Counted from the stretch's first letter, positions 18,540 to 27,604 are shown. The stretch: DNA of 64,000 nt from Sphingobium sp. TKS (GCF_001563265.1 NZ_CP005084.1:566001-630000); one strand, 5' to 3'. Notes: generated from the sequence alone by a model not told the origin. Numbers and translations are program-made.

Positions 18540-19328
18540 ATGCCGAACCCGATCGAGGATTTGTTCTCCCTCAAGGAGAAGGTGGCGCTGGTCACCGGCG
18601 GGCGCAAGGGGCTGGGGTTCGAGATCGCGCGGGTTCTGGGTCAGGCCGGCGCCAGGGTTTTCATCAGCGGCCGGTCGTCGAGCGAGGTCGAGGCGCCTGT
18701 CCAGACCCTGTGCGGGGAGGGTCTGGACGCCGAGATTTGTCCGTTCAATCTCGGGGACCCGGCTGAGGCCGACCGGGCGGTCGCGTTCATCCTTGAACGG
18801 GCCGGCGCGTTGCACGTGCTGGTCAACAACATTGGCAAGCGTCACCGCGCCGTCCTTGAGAAAATCGATCACCACATCCTGTCGGACATGCTGAACGTCA
18901 ATCTGGTCGCCGTCTATGCCGCCTCCAGGGCCGCCATTGCGGCGATGCGGCCCCAGAAATGGGGCAGGATCATCAACCTTTCGACCACATCGGCGATCAG
19001 GGGCATCAAGGGCGACCCCGCCTATATCGCCAGCAAAGGTGGCGTGAGCGCGCTGACGCGGGCATTGGCGGCGGAAGCGGGCGCCGACAACATCACCATA
19101 AACGACATATTGCCAGGTCCCTTCGCGACCGAAACCAATGCACGCATGGTCCAGGCGGCGGAGGAAGATCCGCGCAAGAATATCGTTGCCCGGCGAGCGC
19201 CGCTGGGCCGGTGGGGCCAGCCAAGAGAGATTGCGGGTGCCGCGCTGTTCCTTGCATCGGATGCCGGTGCCTATGTGACCGGACAGATGCTGATCGTCGA
19301 CGGCGGCATTTCTTCGCAGCTCTATTAG
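18540..19328 (+). CDS. SDR family oxidoreductase
   Basis: This 262-residue classical SDR has VALVTGGRKGLGFEIA (cofactor site, residues about 15-30), VNNIGKRHRA (NNAG-type motif), the Ser region NLSTTSAIRG, catalytic YIASKGGVSAL (Tyr and Lys), and a C-terminal FLASDAGAYVTGQMLIVDGG. AAGGAA precedes the ATG. It ends the operon begun by the aldehyde dehydrogenase. A mosaic repeat, broken by two insertion sequences, begins about 40 bp after its stop, so the insertions left the gene intact. Confidence 0.93.
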   Translation: MPNPIEDLFSLKEKVALVTGGRKGLGFEIARVLGQAGARVFISGRSSSEVEAPVQTLCGEGLDAEICPFNLGDPAEADRAVAFILERAGALHVLVNNIGKRHRAVLEKIDHHILSDMLNVNLVAVYAASRAAIAAMRPQKWGRIINLSTTSAIRGIKGDPAYIASKGGVSALTRALAAEAGADNITINDILPGPFATETNARMVQAAEEDPRKNIVARRAPLGRWGQPREIAGAALFLASDAGAYVTGQMLIVDGGISSQLY

Positions 19329-19430
19329 AGCGGTTGAGCGGCGCTGGCCTTCGGCTCCGGACGTCTGGAGCATCGTGCGAAAAAGTGGAAACCGGTTTTC
19401 GCGAAAAACGATGCGACAACAAAGAACTAG

Positions 19431-21076
19431 CCCGCCTTATTCACCAAAAGTGTCCTGAAGGGTTGGCGGGAGTGGCGTAAGCCTCTGATCTGAATTAGGA
19501 ACTGGGTGTCTAAGCCGAACCTGCCGCAGGGCAGAAAATGCCACGGGCCACACCCGCCATGAACGATGATATCGCAAGCTCATTTGGATTCCCAGCAGTC
19601 GGCCGCAAGAAAATCACAGCTGCGTTCGACGGTGGCCGGCTTACCTCGGATGGCGGTGTTCTACTGCTTGCACAGGCCGAGCGCGCGATGGGGATTTGCC
19701 AGCGCCTGGCGGCTTGTATTGCCGATCCGCGCGATCCAGCGCGGGTGATCCATCGCCTGGATGACATTCTGCGTGCCCGTGTGTTCGCGATTGCGTGCGG
19801 CTATGAGGATGCCGATGATCTCGATGCTCTGCGCGACGATCCAGGCTTCCGCCTGGCGCTCGGCAAGCTGCCGGAATCGGGCGCGGGGCTGGCCAGCCAA
19901 CCGACGATGAGCCGGTGGGAAAATGCACCGACTACGCGCGAACTGGCCAGCATGATGGCCGCGATGATCGACATCTACTGCGCCAGCTATCCCGCCCCTC
20001 CGACAGCGGTCACGCTGGATATCGACGACACGTGCGACGTCGTGCATGGCTATCAACAGCTCTCGTTCTGGAACGGGCATCATGGGGAGCGCTGCTTCCT
20101 ACCGATCCATATCTACGACACCGCGACCGGCAGGCCGGTGGCCATGCTGCTGCGCACAGGCAAGACGCCTTCTGGAAAGGAGGCGGCGGGGCACATCCGA
20201 CGCCTGGTGCGTCACCTGCGCCGTAATTGGCCCGATACCCACATCACTATCCGCGGCGACGGGCACTATGGTCGACCCGAGGTCATGGCCTACTGCGATG
20301 CGGCCCGCGTCGATTACGTGTTCGGCCTGCCCACCAATTCAGCGCTGCGCGCCGATCCCGCCATTGTTGCGGTCGCCGATGCCTGCGCGGTCAAGCGCGC
20401 CCAGCGTCAGTGTCCCGTCCTGCGCAACTATGCCGAGACCCGCTATGGGGCAAAGACCTGGAAGTGCCAGCGTCGCGTCGTTGCACGGATCGAGGCCAGC
20501 ACGCTGGGCATGGACATCCGCTATGTCGTCACCTCGTTGGCAACAGGATCGGCCGAGCACATCTACGACACGCTCTACTGCGCGCGTGGTCAGGCCGAGA
20601 ACCTGATCAAGCGCCACAAGTCCCAGCTCGCCAGCGACCGAACCTCGTGCCGCTCGGCCAATGCCAATCAGATGCGCCTGATACTGCACACTGCCGCATA
20701 CTGGCTGCTATGGCGCATCCAGCAGGCGATGCCCAGGACCGCTGCTCTGGCAAGCGCGGAGTTTACCACCTTGCGCCTGCGGCTGCTCAAGGTCGCTGCG
20801 CGCGTCGTAGAAAGTGCTAGCCGCATCCGCATTGCCTTCGCTTCCGCCTGTCCGGATGCCGACCTGTTCCGCGCCCTCGTTCTCCGGCTGAAGCCTGCGC
20901 CGACGTAGCCCATGCGGCAGCGCCGCAGAACTCCGAGCCCAGCCCTTCAACCCGAAAAGCCCATCAATCCGAATGCGGTGAAACAAACGCCAGCGATGCC
21001 GGTCGTCCGCGCAATACAGCCAGCCGCAGCAAATGCCCAGAGCGGGCCCGAAACCGAGCGTCGTGAATAAGAGAGG
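19431..21076 (+). mobile_element. IS1380-family insertion sequence, complete
   Basis: The 1,646-bp element has imperfect terminal inverted repeats: CCCGCCTTATTCAC at 19431-19444 and the complement of CCTCTCTTATTCAC at 21063-21076 (11 of 14 match). It is flanked by the 4-bp direct duplication CTAG (19427-19430 and 21077-21080), as expected for the family. It encodes one intact DDE transposase. The right CTAG includes the first base of the neighbouring IS630 element and the TA beside it, so this element inserted later. Confidence 0.85.
19538..20908 (+). CDS. IS1380-family transposase
   Basis: This 456-residue DDE transposase has the family start SFGFPAVGRKKITAAFDGGRLTSDGG, a first catalytic Asp in TLDIDDTCD (about residue 161), a second in IRGDGHYGRPEVM, and Glu in RGQAENLIKRHKSQL. 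The frame is complete and undamaged, so the element may still be active. MNDDIASSFGF at 19559 is an alternative start that fits the family better; neither has a strong ribosome-binding site. Confidence 0.92.
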   Translation: MPRATPAMNDDIASSFGFPAVGRKKITAAFDGGRLTSDGGVLLLAQAERAMGICQRLAACIADPRDPARVIHRLDDILRARVFAIACGYEDADDLDALRDDPGFRLALGKLPESGAGLASQPTMSRWENAPTTRELASMMAAMIDIYCASYPAPPTAVTLDIDDTCDVVHGYQQLSFWNGHHGERCFLPIHIYDTATGRPVAMLLRTGKTPSGKEAAGHIRRLVRHLRRNWPDTHITIRGDGHYGRPEVMAYCDAARVDYVFGLPTNSALRADPAIVAVADACAVKRAQRQCPVLRNYAETRYGAKTWKCQRRVVARIEASTLGMDIRYVVTSLATGSAEHIYDTLYCARGQAENLIKRHKSQLASDRTSCRSANANQMRLILHTAAYWLLWRIQQAMPRTAALASAEFTTLRLRLLKVAARVVESASRIRIAFASACPDADLFRALVLRLKPAPT

Positions 21077-22159
21077 CTAGTGGATTGATTCCAACGTTTG
21101 GAACCCTCGGTTTCGGGCTGCGATGATGTCGTCGGAATTGGCTTTCCAGATGAAGGGTTTGGGGTTTGCGGCGTTGTATTCGCGGATGAAGCGATTGATG
21201 GCGGCCTGGAGATCGACGAGGGAATGGAAGACCCCGTGTTTGAGCCGGCGTCGGGTCAGCTTGGCGAAGAAGCCCTCGACGGCATTGAGCCATGAGCTGG
21301 AGGTTGGCGTGAAATGGAAGGTCCAGCGCGGATGGCGGGCGAGCCATTGCTGGACCTTGTCCTTTTTGTGTGTCGCATAGTTGTCGAGGATCACGTGGAT
21401 CGCTTTGTCCGCCGGCACTTCGCGCTCGATACGGTTGAGGAAACGGATGAACTCCTGATGACGATGGCGCTGCATGTTCTGCCCGATGACCGTTCCGTCC
21501 AGCACATTGAGAGCGGCAAACAGCGTGGTCGTGCCGTGCCGCTTGTAATCATGGGTCATGGTGCCTGCGCGGCCCTTCTTCATCGGCAGGCCGGGCTGGG
21601 TGCGGTCGAGCGCCTGGATTTGCGACTTCTCATCGACGGACAGCACCACCGCATGAGCCGGCGGATCGACATAGAGGCCGACGATTTCGGTGAGCTTCTC
21701 GGCAAACGCCGGGTCGTTCGACAGCTTGAAGCTGCGCCAGCGGTGCGGGCTGAGACCGTGCGCCTTCCAGATCGCCTGCACCGTCGAGGCGGCAACGCCA
21801 GCCACCTTCGCCATGGCGCGCAACGTCCAGTGGGTCGCCTCGTGCGGGGGCGGCTCATGCGTCAGGCGGACGATCTCGGCGACATGCGTGGGCGGGATCG
21901 GCGCCTTGCCGGGCGGACGGGATTTATCGCGAAGCAGACCCTCGACGCCTTCGTTCATGAAGCGTTCCTGCCATCGCCAGACGCAGGTCTTGGACTTGCC
22001 CGTCGCGGCCATGATCGCCGAGGTACCCAGACCATCGCCGCTCAGCAGCACAATACGGGCCCGCCAAACGTGCTTCTGCGGGCTCTGCGGGGCCGCTGTA
22101 ATGTCGCACAATCGCTGACGGTCGGCGGCGGACAGGGTGAAAGTGATGCCATCGCGCAT
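21077..22159 (-). CDS. IS630-family transposase
   Basis: This 360-residue transposase has an N-terminal helix-turn-helix (GTSAIMAATGKSKTCVWRWQ) and a DDE domain: Asp in VVLSVDEKSQIQALDR, Asp in VILDNYATHKKDK, Glu in SSWLNAVEGFFAKLTRR. I start it at MRDGITF (22159); the frame is open 8 codons more. The last codons read through the terminal repeat, and the stop TAG (21077-21079) is made of the duplicated TA plus the next target base. The element therefore has no stop codon of its own in this frame. Confidence 0.92.
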   Translation of the reverse strand: MRDGITFTLSAADRQRLCDITAAPQSPQKHVWRARIVLLSGDGLGTSAIMAATGKSKTCVWRWQERFMNEGVEGLLRDKSRPPGKAPIPPTHVAEIVRLTHEPPPHEATHWTLRAMAKVAGVAASTVQAIWKAHGLSPHRWRSFKLSNDPAFAEKLTEIVGLYVDPPAHAVVLSVDEKSQIQALDRTQPGLPMKKGRAGTMTHDYKRHGTTTLFAALNVLDGTVIGQNMQRHRHQEFIRFLNRIEREVPADKAIHVILDNYATHKKDKVQQWLARHPRWTFHFTPTSSSWLNAVEGFFAKLTRRRLKHGVFHSLVDLQAAINRFIREYNAANPKPFIWKANSDDIIAARNRGFQTLESIH

Positions 22160-22229
22160 CCTCTCAGACTCGCACGCCAGCAAGCCGATGGGAATCCCCC
22201 ATCGGACTCTTTTGTTCCGGTCAATCCAC
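21080..22229 (-). mobile_element. IS630-family insertion sequence, complete
   Basis: The 1,150-bp element has ends GTGGATTGA (21080) and TCAATCCAC (22229), which form an inverted repeat that continues imperfectly inward. It is flanked by the TA dinucleotide (21078-21079 and 22230-22231), the target duplication typical of IS630/Tc1-mariner elements. It inserted into the mosaic repeat before the IS1380 element landed on its left edge. Confidence 0.85.
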
Positions 22230-22344
22230 TAGGGCGTGCGACCTGCGTCCGATTTAACGCAGCGCGCTCTAGAAACGGCGTTCGGCAAAACGACCGGCGG
22301 GCAATACCAAGGGGAGCTGGAATAGCCCCTCCCCCGGCGCGCCA

Positions 22345-23538
22345 TCAAGCCCGTTCGAAGATCGCGGCCATCCCCTGGCCGCCGCCGACGCACATCGTTT
22401 CCAGCCCGTAGCGCGCCCCGCGCCGCTGCATCTCATGCAGCAACGATGTCATGATGCGCATGCCGGTCGCCCCGATGGGATGGCCGAGCGAAATGCCCGA
22501 TCCATTGACGTTGAGCCGGTCGGGATCGTGCCAGCCCCAGCCTTTCAGCACCGCGAGAACCTGCGCCGCGAAGGCCTCGTTCAGTTCGACGAGCCCCATA
22601 TCATCCCATCCGAGTCCGGTCCTCTGGAACAGGCGCTGGACCGCGGGGACGGGACCGATGCCCATCCGTGCCGGATCGCAACCGGCCGCCGACCATCCGA
22701 CGAGGAAGCCCATCGGTTCCAGACCCAACTGCGCCAAACGATCCTCGGCAACCACCAGACAGGCCGATGCGGCATCATTCTGCTGGCTGGAATTGCCTGC
22801 GGTCGAAACGCCGCCCTTCATCATCGGCCGCAGGGAGCTGAGCGTTTCCAGCGTCGTATCCGCCCGGATGCCTTCGTCGCGATCAACGATGACGGCGCCG
22901 CCGCGTTGCGGCACGGGAACGGCAACCATTTCCTTTGCAAACCAGCCATTCGCCGTCGCCACCGCCGCGCGCCGATGGCTTTGCGCCGCAAGGGCGTCGC
23001 AGTCTTCGCGCACGATATGGTAATCCCGCGCCAGATTTTCCGCCGTCTCGATCATGCCGGAAATGACGCCGAACCGTTCCACAGGTTGGGACCGTTCCCG
23101 TCCGCGCTCCAATCGGTCGTGGAACTTCACCGAACCGGCCCGCGCCCCCGCGCGCATGTCGGTAGAATAATATTCGATGTTGCTCATGCTCTCGACACCG
23201 CCCGCGATCGCCACATCGACGGCGCCGGTCTGCACCATCATGGCCGCGGTCGTGAGCGCCTGAAGACCGCCCGCGCAGCGGCGATCGATCTGGAGACCGG
23301 GAACCTCGATCGGCAATCCCGCCGCCAGCCCCGCCCATCGGCCGACACAGGGCGTTTCGCCATTGGCGTAGCTCTGCGCGAAGACGACGTCCTCGATCAA
23401 GGCCGGGTCGATGCGACTTCGCTCGACCACCGCTTCGATCACAAGCTTGCCAAGCTCACCTACGGACACGCTGCGCAAAGCGCCGAGAAATTTGCCGATC
23501 GGCGTTCGGACGGGGGCGACGATGGCAGCGCGTCTCAT
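22345..23538 (-). CDS. Acetyl-CoA acyltransferase (thiolase)
   Basis: This 397-residue thiolase II-type enzyme cleaves 3-ketoacyl-CoA with CoA. Nucleophilic Cys88 lies in DRRCAGGLQA, the His is in GHPIGATGMRI, and the second Cys is in ETMCVGGGQGMA at the C-terminus. The N-terminus AAIVAPVRTPIGKFLGALRSV is typical. It is the last gene of a minus-strand run (SDR, SDR, thiolase), 27 bp after the preceding SDR, and probably performs the terminal beta-oxidation step. It ends 72 bp before the restored end of the mosaic repeat. Confidence 0.95.
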   Translation of the reverse strand: MRRAAIVAPVRTPIGKFLGALRSVSVGELGKLVIEAVVERSRIDPALIEDVVFAQSYANGETPCVGRWAGLAAGLPIEVPGLQIDRRCAGGLQALTTAAMMVQTGAVDVAIAGGVESMSNIEYYSTDMRAGARAGSVKFHDRLERGRERSQPVERFGVISGMIETAENLARDYHIVREDCDALAAQSHRRAAVATANGWFAKEMVAVPVPQRGGAVIVDRDEGIRADTTLETLSSLRPMMKGGVSTAGNSSQQNDAASACLVVAEDRLAQLGLEPMGFLVGWSAAGCDPARMGIGPVPAVQRLFQRTGLGWDDMGLVELNEAFAAQVLAVLKGWGWHDPDRLNVNGSGISLGHPIGATGMRIMTSLLHEMQRRGARYGLETMCVGGGQGMAAIFERA

Positions 23539-23565
23539 GCTTCTCTCCAGCTCAAATCGGCCAGC

Positions 23566-24486
23566 TCAAATGGGATCGTAGTTGAATATGGATGCCGACG
23601 CCCCAAGGTCGGTGAAACGCGCGCGCAGCGAGGGCAGGCCAGCTTCGACCAGGCCGCTCGCGCTCCAGCCGTCCGGCCGGGATGCGGAGCCGACGGGCCG
23701 GGGCTGGCTGAACAGGATCACTTCATTTCCCCGAGCGCCGAAGATCTGGCCCGTCACGTCCGCTGCTCCGTCCGAGGCGAGCGCCACCGCAAGCGGCGCA
23801 ACCTGATCCGCCCGCATGCCCTCCCGGAAGCGGGCGACCCGCAGTCGGGATGCTTCATCCCTGACCGGTATGCTCGCCGTCATCTGGGTCCATGCAAAGG
23901 GCGCAATCACGTTGGAACGGATTCCGCGCGAGGCGCCCTCCATGGCCAGAATGCGCGACAGGCCGGCGACGCCCATCTTGGCCGCGCCATAATTCGACTG
24001 GCCAAGATTGCCGATCAGTCCGGACGTCGAACCGAAATGGACAAAAGCCCCCTGACCCTGATCACGGAAATGGCCGACGGCCGCTCGCGAGATATTGAAC
24101 GCGCCGCGCAGGTGCACCGCGATGACGCTGTCCCAGTCGGCTTCGGTCATCTTGTGCAACATGTTGTCGCGAAGGATGCCGGCAGGATTAATGACAGCAT
24201 CCAGTCCGCCGAACAACGTGATCGCCTGTTCGACCATGCCCATGACGGCGGCGAATTCCGTGACGCTGTCGCTATTGCTGACTGCATCGCCGCCCGATGC
24301 GCGGATTTCTGCGGCCGTCGTCTCTGCCGTGGAGACCTTGTCGGGCTGATCGGGAAGGACCCCCTGCCCGATGTCGTTGACGACAACCCGCGCGCCTTCG
24401 CGCGCGGCCAGGAGAGCGCACTCGCGCCCGATGCCGCCAGCCCCACCGGTCACCAGAACCACCTTGCCGTCGAGGATGCCGGTCAT
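23566..24486 (-). CDS. SDR, 3-hydroxyacyl-CoA dehydrogenase-like
   Basis: This 306-residue SDR is longer than usual and resembles the dehydrogenase unit of peroxisomal multifunctional enzyme type 2. It has VVLVTGGAGGIGRECALLA with a long insertion NDIGQGVLPDQPDKVSTAETT, NPAGILRDNMLHKM, Ser in FGSTSGLIG, and SNYGAAKMGVAGL (Tyr/Lys). It starts with ATG overlapping the stop of the upstream SDR (ATGA), so the two are translationally coupled. Position before the thiolase supports oxidation of a 3-hydroxyacyl-CoA (inference from context and family). Confidence 0.92.
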   Translation of the reverse strand: MTGILDGKVVLVTGGAGGIGRECALLAAREGARVVVNDIGQGVLPDQPDKVSTAETTAAEIRASGGDAVSNSDSVTEFAAVMGMVEQAITLFGGLDAVINPAGILRDNMLHKMTEADWDSVIAVHLRGAFNISRAAVGHFRDQGQGAFVHFGSTSGLIGNLGQSNYGAAKMGVAGLSRILAMEGASRGIRSNVIAPFAWTQMTASIPVRDEASRLRVARFREGMRADQVAPLAVALASDGAADVTGQIFGARGNEVILFSQPRPVGSASRPDGWSASGLVEAGLPSLRARFTDLGASASIFNYDPI

Positions 24487-25289
24487 GTCCGCGCCTCCCG
24501 ATCGGGGGTCACGCTGACCGAGCGCTTGATGGGAATATAACCGCCATCGGCGATGAGTTCGGTGCCGGTGATGAAGCCGGCATCATCGGACAGGAGAAAG
24601 GCTATGGCCGCCGCGATCTCGTCGGTCGACCCTTCCCGTCCCAGCGGGATCTCGGCTGCGGCCGCGGCGGCCAGGGTCGGATCGGCTGCCTCGCGCGCGG
24701 CATGGTTGGCGGTATGGGTGCTGCCCGGCACGATGGTATTGACCCGGACGCCATATTCCGCGGCTTCCATCGCAACGACGGTCGAATAATGGGACAGGGC
24801 GGCCTTGGACGCGGCATAGGCGCTCAAATAAGGCATGCCGAGCTTGCTCGCCTGCGATCCCACATTGACAATCGAACCTCGCCGCTGCCGGTACATGATC
24901 TTCAGGGCGGCGCTGGTGCCGACGAAGGTCGCGTCGACATTGACGGTGAAGACGCGGCGCCACTCCTCGATGGTCATCGAAACGGTCGGCTTGAAGGTTG
25001 CCGCAAAGGCATTACCGACAAAATGATCGAGCCGGCCATATCGTTCGGCGACATCCTCGATCGAAGCCGACAACCGGTCCAGATCGGCGACATCCAGTTG
25101 CAGGGTTTCGACCGGCCGGCCGCCCGCCGCGGCAACCGCATCCCGGGCCTTTTCCAGCATCTCGGCGCGGCGTCCGCAGATCACCACGGTCGCCCCCTGG
25201 GTTGCCAGGCGGATGGCGGTTGCAAGGCCGATGCCATCGCTGCCGCCGGTGATCATGGCGACGCGGTCTTCAAATGCTAGTTTGGACAT
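24483..25289 (-). CDS. SDR family oxidoreductase
   Basis: This 268-residue classical SDR has VAMITGGSDGIGLATAIRL near the start, VGNAFAATFKPT replacing the NNAG motif, YLSAYAASKAALSHYS (Tyr/Lys) and a final GFITGTELIADGGYIP. It overlaps the next SDR by 4 bp and starts 70 bp after the acyl-CoA dehydrogenase gene upstream on the same strand. The altered NNAG motif is the one unusual feature. Likely a pathway alcohol or hydroxyacyl-CoA dehydrogenase. Confidence 0.92.
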   Translation of the reverse strand: MSKLAFEDRVAMITGGSDGIGLATAIRLATQGATVVICGRRAEMLEKARDAVAAAGGRPVETLQLDVADLDRLSASIEDVAERYGRLDHFVGNAFAATFKPTVSMTIEEWRRVFTVNVDATFVGTSAALKIMYRQRRGSIVNVGSQASKLGMPYLSAYAASKAALSHYSTVVAMEAAEYGVRVNTIVPGSTHTANHAAREAADPTLAAAAAAEIPLGREGSTDEIAAAIAFLLSDDAGFITGTELIADGGYIPIKRSVSVTPDREART

Positions 25290-25359
25290 GCAAAATCTCC
25301 TCTCTCCAGGCGACGATGTCGCACCATGGCCTCCCGCTCGGTGAACCAGAAAACTAGGC

Positions 25360-26430
25360 CTACCAGCCCGCGAGCGCCGCCGCCCGCGCCCGCAGTGCGG
25401 CTGGCAGGCCCATCATCTGCCGATCGACCATCGTGCGCTTCAGGAAGACATGCAGTGGATATTCCCAAGTGTAGCCGATGCCGCCATGCATTTCCACGCT
25501 CAGTCGCGCGGTCCTGACCGCGATCTCGGTCACATGCGCCTTCGTCAGCGCTGCCATATAGCATCGACGTTGCGGGATCTCGTCCCAGGCATGGGCGGCA
25601 TACCAGATCAGCGGACGGCACGGATGAAGTTCAGCGGCGGCATTGGCCATCTGATGCTTCAATCCCTGAAAAGTGCCGATCAGACGGTCGAACTGCGTGC
25701 GTTCCTTGGCATAGCTGACCGCCATGTCCAGCGCCCGGCCCGCGGCGCCATAGGCATCGGCCGCCAGCAGGACCAACAGGGCATCATGCAGAAGCGCAGC
25801 CGGTTCCGCGTCCGATCCCAAAGGGTCCGCCACGGCGTCCGCAAAGTCGATATCGGCCAGCGGACGCATTCGATCAAGCGATGAGACGGGATTTCGCGAT
25901 ACGGCCGGATCACGCCCGTCGACAAGACCCAGCCCGCCGCCCGCCAGGCCAATCAGGAAGAGGTCGGCCTCCATGCCCCATTCGACATGGGACTTTCGCG
26001 CCGTGACGCGAGGCCCCGCCGATCGCCACTCTTCGGGACGCCACCCACCTTCTGGTTCGGCAAGGGCGAAGGCGGCGATCATGGTTCCGCTCTGAAGAGG
26101 CTCCAGCCAGCCGTCGCGCTGGGTCGGGGTTCCGAACGCCGCCACGAGCCACGCGGCCAGAGCGTTGTTCACCACCGGAACGGCTGCGCCATGGGCCCCC
26201 AGGGCATCGGCGATCACCGCCAATGTCAGCAGGCCCAGTTCCAGCCCGCCCGCTTCGGCCGGCACCATCACCGCACCCAGGCCCATTTCATTCAACCGGG
26301 GCCACAGGACGGCGTCGAGACCGCCTTCATCGAATCTGCCGACAAGCCTGTCTTGCGGCAGATGGTCGCCAAGGAGCTTGGCAAGCGCCTCGCCGATGGC
26401 CTTTTGATCGTCTGTCAGGTCGAAATGCAT
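25360..26430 (-). CDS. Acyl-CoA dehydrogenase, smaller subunit type
   Basis: This 356-residue ACAD-family protein begins MHFDLTDDQKAIGEALAKLL. The middle barrel is divergent, and the C-terminal helical part has AKERTQFDRLIGTFQGLKHQMAN and the family motif EMHGGIGYTWEYPLHVFLKR. The start at 26430 is preferred to the longer frame because the N-terminus then matches the family. It lies 13 bp after a larger ACAD gene. Such adjacent large/small pairs in steroid-type pathways form alpha2beta2 enzymes; that is the likely state here (inference). Confidence 0.92.
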   Translation of the reverse strand: MHFDLTDDQKAIGEALAKLLGDHLPQDRLVGRFDEGGLDAVLWPRLNEMGLGAVMVPAEAGGLELGLLTLAVIADALGAHGAAVPVVNNALAAWLVAAFGTPTQRDGWLEPLQSGTMIAAFALAEPEGGWRPEEWRSAGPRVTARKSHVEWGMEADLFLIGLAGGGLGLVDGRDPAVSRNPVSSLDRMRPLADIDFADAVADPLGSDAEPAALLHDALLVLLAADAYGAAGRALDMAVSYAKERTQFDRLIGTFQGLKHQMANAAAELHPCRPLIWYAAHAWDEIPQRRCYMAALTKAHVTEIAVRTARLSVEMHGGIGYTWEYPLHVFLKRTMVDRQMMGLPAALRARAAALAGW

Positions 26431-26443
26431 CGGACTTGCAACC

Positions 26444-27604
26444 TCATTCGCGCGGAAGGCCCAGGCCCCGTTCGGCAATAATGTTCCGCTGGATGTTGGA
26501 CGTACCCCCCGCGATCGACAGCCCCAGCGAACCCATGATCTGCCGGTTCCACTTCTCGGGACCGGCCGGCCCGGTTTCCGCCGGCATGGGCAGAAGGGCG
26601 TCGCCCAAGATGTCAGAGGCGATCTGCGAGACCAACTGGGCGATATTCGTGTTGTTCAGCTTGTTGCTGAGGCCAAGGACGCCCGTGCTTTCTCCGCTGA
26701 CCGCAAGGGTCGTCTGATAATGGCTGGCGCAGATTTGCGCCTGAACATAGCCATCCAGAATTGCCAGCTTGTCGCGGATGATCGGGTCCTCGATGGCGGG
26801 CCTGCCGTTTACCATCGTCTGACGCGCGATCTTGAGCAGGTTATGCTGGAGATGCGTGGCGCGGGACGCCGAACCGACCGAAGCCCGCTCATGCTTGAGG
26901 TTGACGCGGGACACTTCCCAACCCTTGCCGCGTTCGCCGACGATCCAGTCGGCCGGCGCCCGGACATTGTCCAGGAACACCTCGCTGAATTCGCTTTCGC
27001 CGCTGATCTGGCGCAGCGGCCGGACGGTGATGCCGGGCTGCCTGAAATCGAGCAGGATGTAGGACAGTCCCTGGTGTTTCGGCGCACCCGGTTCCGTGCG
27101 CACAAGGCAGAACATGTAATTGGATTGATGCGCCCGCGTGGTCCAGATCTTCTGGCCGTTGATGATCCAATGGCCATCGACGAGCTCGCCGGTGGTCCGC
27201 AAGGACGCAAGGTCGCTGCCGGAGCCCGGTTCGGAATAGCCCTGCGCCCATTCGAACGCGCCCGTAAGGGTCTGGGGAATGAAATGCTCTTTCTGCCAAT
27301 CGGTCCCCAGTTCCAGCAGGACGGGCACAAGCATCGACATGCCGTTGCCCGAAACCTCCTTGGGTGCCCGGGCACGGTTGAATTCCTCGGCAATGATCTG
27401 GGCGCGCAGGATGTCCACGGGCTGTTCGGACCCGCCGAATTTTTTGGGAATGCCGCGGTAAAGATAGCCGTGCTGGGTGGCGAGCGCGCGAAAGGCTGCA
27501 ACCTTCCCGCTGTCCCTTGCGTCGGATGGCGTCCAATGGGTCGCCAGAAACGTCCTGAGATCGGCTCTGTAGCACCGGTGTTCGTCGCTGAATGAAAGGT
27601 CCAT
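26444..27604 (-). CDS. Acyl-CoA dehydrogenase, larger subunit type
   Basis: This 386-residue flavoenzyme has FAD/substrate motifs WAQGYSEPGSGSDLASLRT, GQKIWTTRAHQSNYMFCLVRT and the C-terminal AGGTSNIQRNIIAERGLGLPR. It dehydrogenates acyl-CoA at alpha-beta carbons. It is the first gene after a 130-bp gap with its own palindrome copy 83 bp upstream, so it probably starts a transcript running through the small ACAD, two SDRs and thiolase. The pairing with the 356-residue ACAD suggests a heteromer. Confidence 0.94.
   Translation of the reverse strand: MDLSFSDEHRCYRADLRTFLATHWTPSDARDSGKVAAFRALATQHGYLYRGIPKKFGGSEQPVDILRAQIIAEEFNRARAPKEVSGNGMSMLVPVLLELGTDWQKEHFIPQTLTGAFEWAQGYSEPGSGSDLASLRTTGELVDGHWIINGQKIWTTRAHQSNYMFCLVRTEPGAPKHQGLSYILLDFRQPGITVRPLRQISGESEFSEVFLDNVRAPADWIVGERGKGWEVSRVNLKHERASVGSASRATHLQHNLLKIARQTMVNGRPAIEDPIIRDKLAILDGYVQAQICASHYQTTLAVSGESTGVLGLSNKLNNTNIAQLVSQIASDILGDALLPMPAETGPAGPEKWNRQIMGSLGLSIAGGTSNIQRNIIAERGLGLPRE

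Larger units (their letters stand above)
19370..22272. repeat. Mosaic palindromic intergenic repeat, split by two insertion sequences
   Basis: The repeat consists of 19370-19430 plus 22230-22272. Joined at the duplicated TA, these parts read as two linked hairpins. One is around GTGGAAACCGGTTTTCGC with flanks GCATCGTGCG and CGATGCG. The other pairs GACCTGCGT with ACGCAG, ending GCGCGCTCTAG. The same order, in reverse complement, occurs at 41367-41495. It resembles the RIME-type mosaic elements described in rhizobia (known class; the assignment is by memory of pattern, not a search). Confidence 0.65.

Noticed and set aside
22435..24540. A 701-codon plus-strand frame across the thiolase and SDR genes
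   Set aside because: It spans two well-supported opposite-strand genes and the gap between them; the sequence has no protein-like features.
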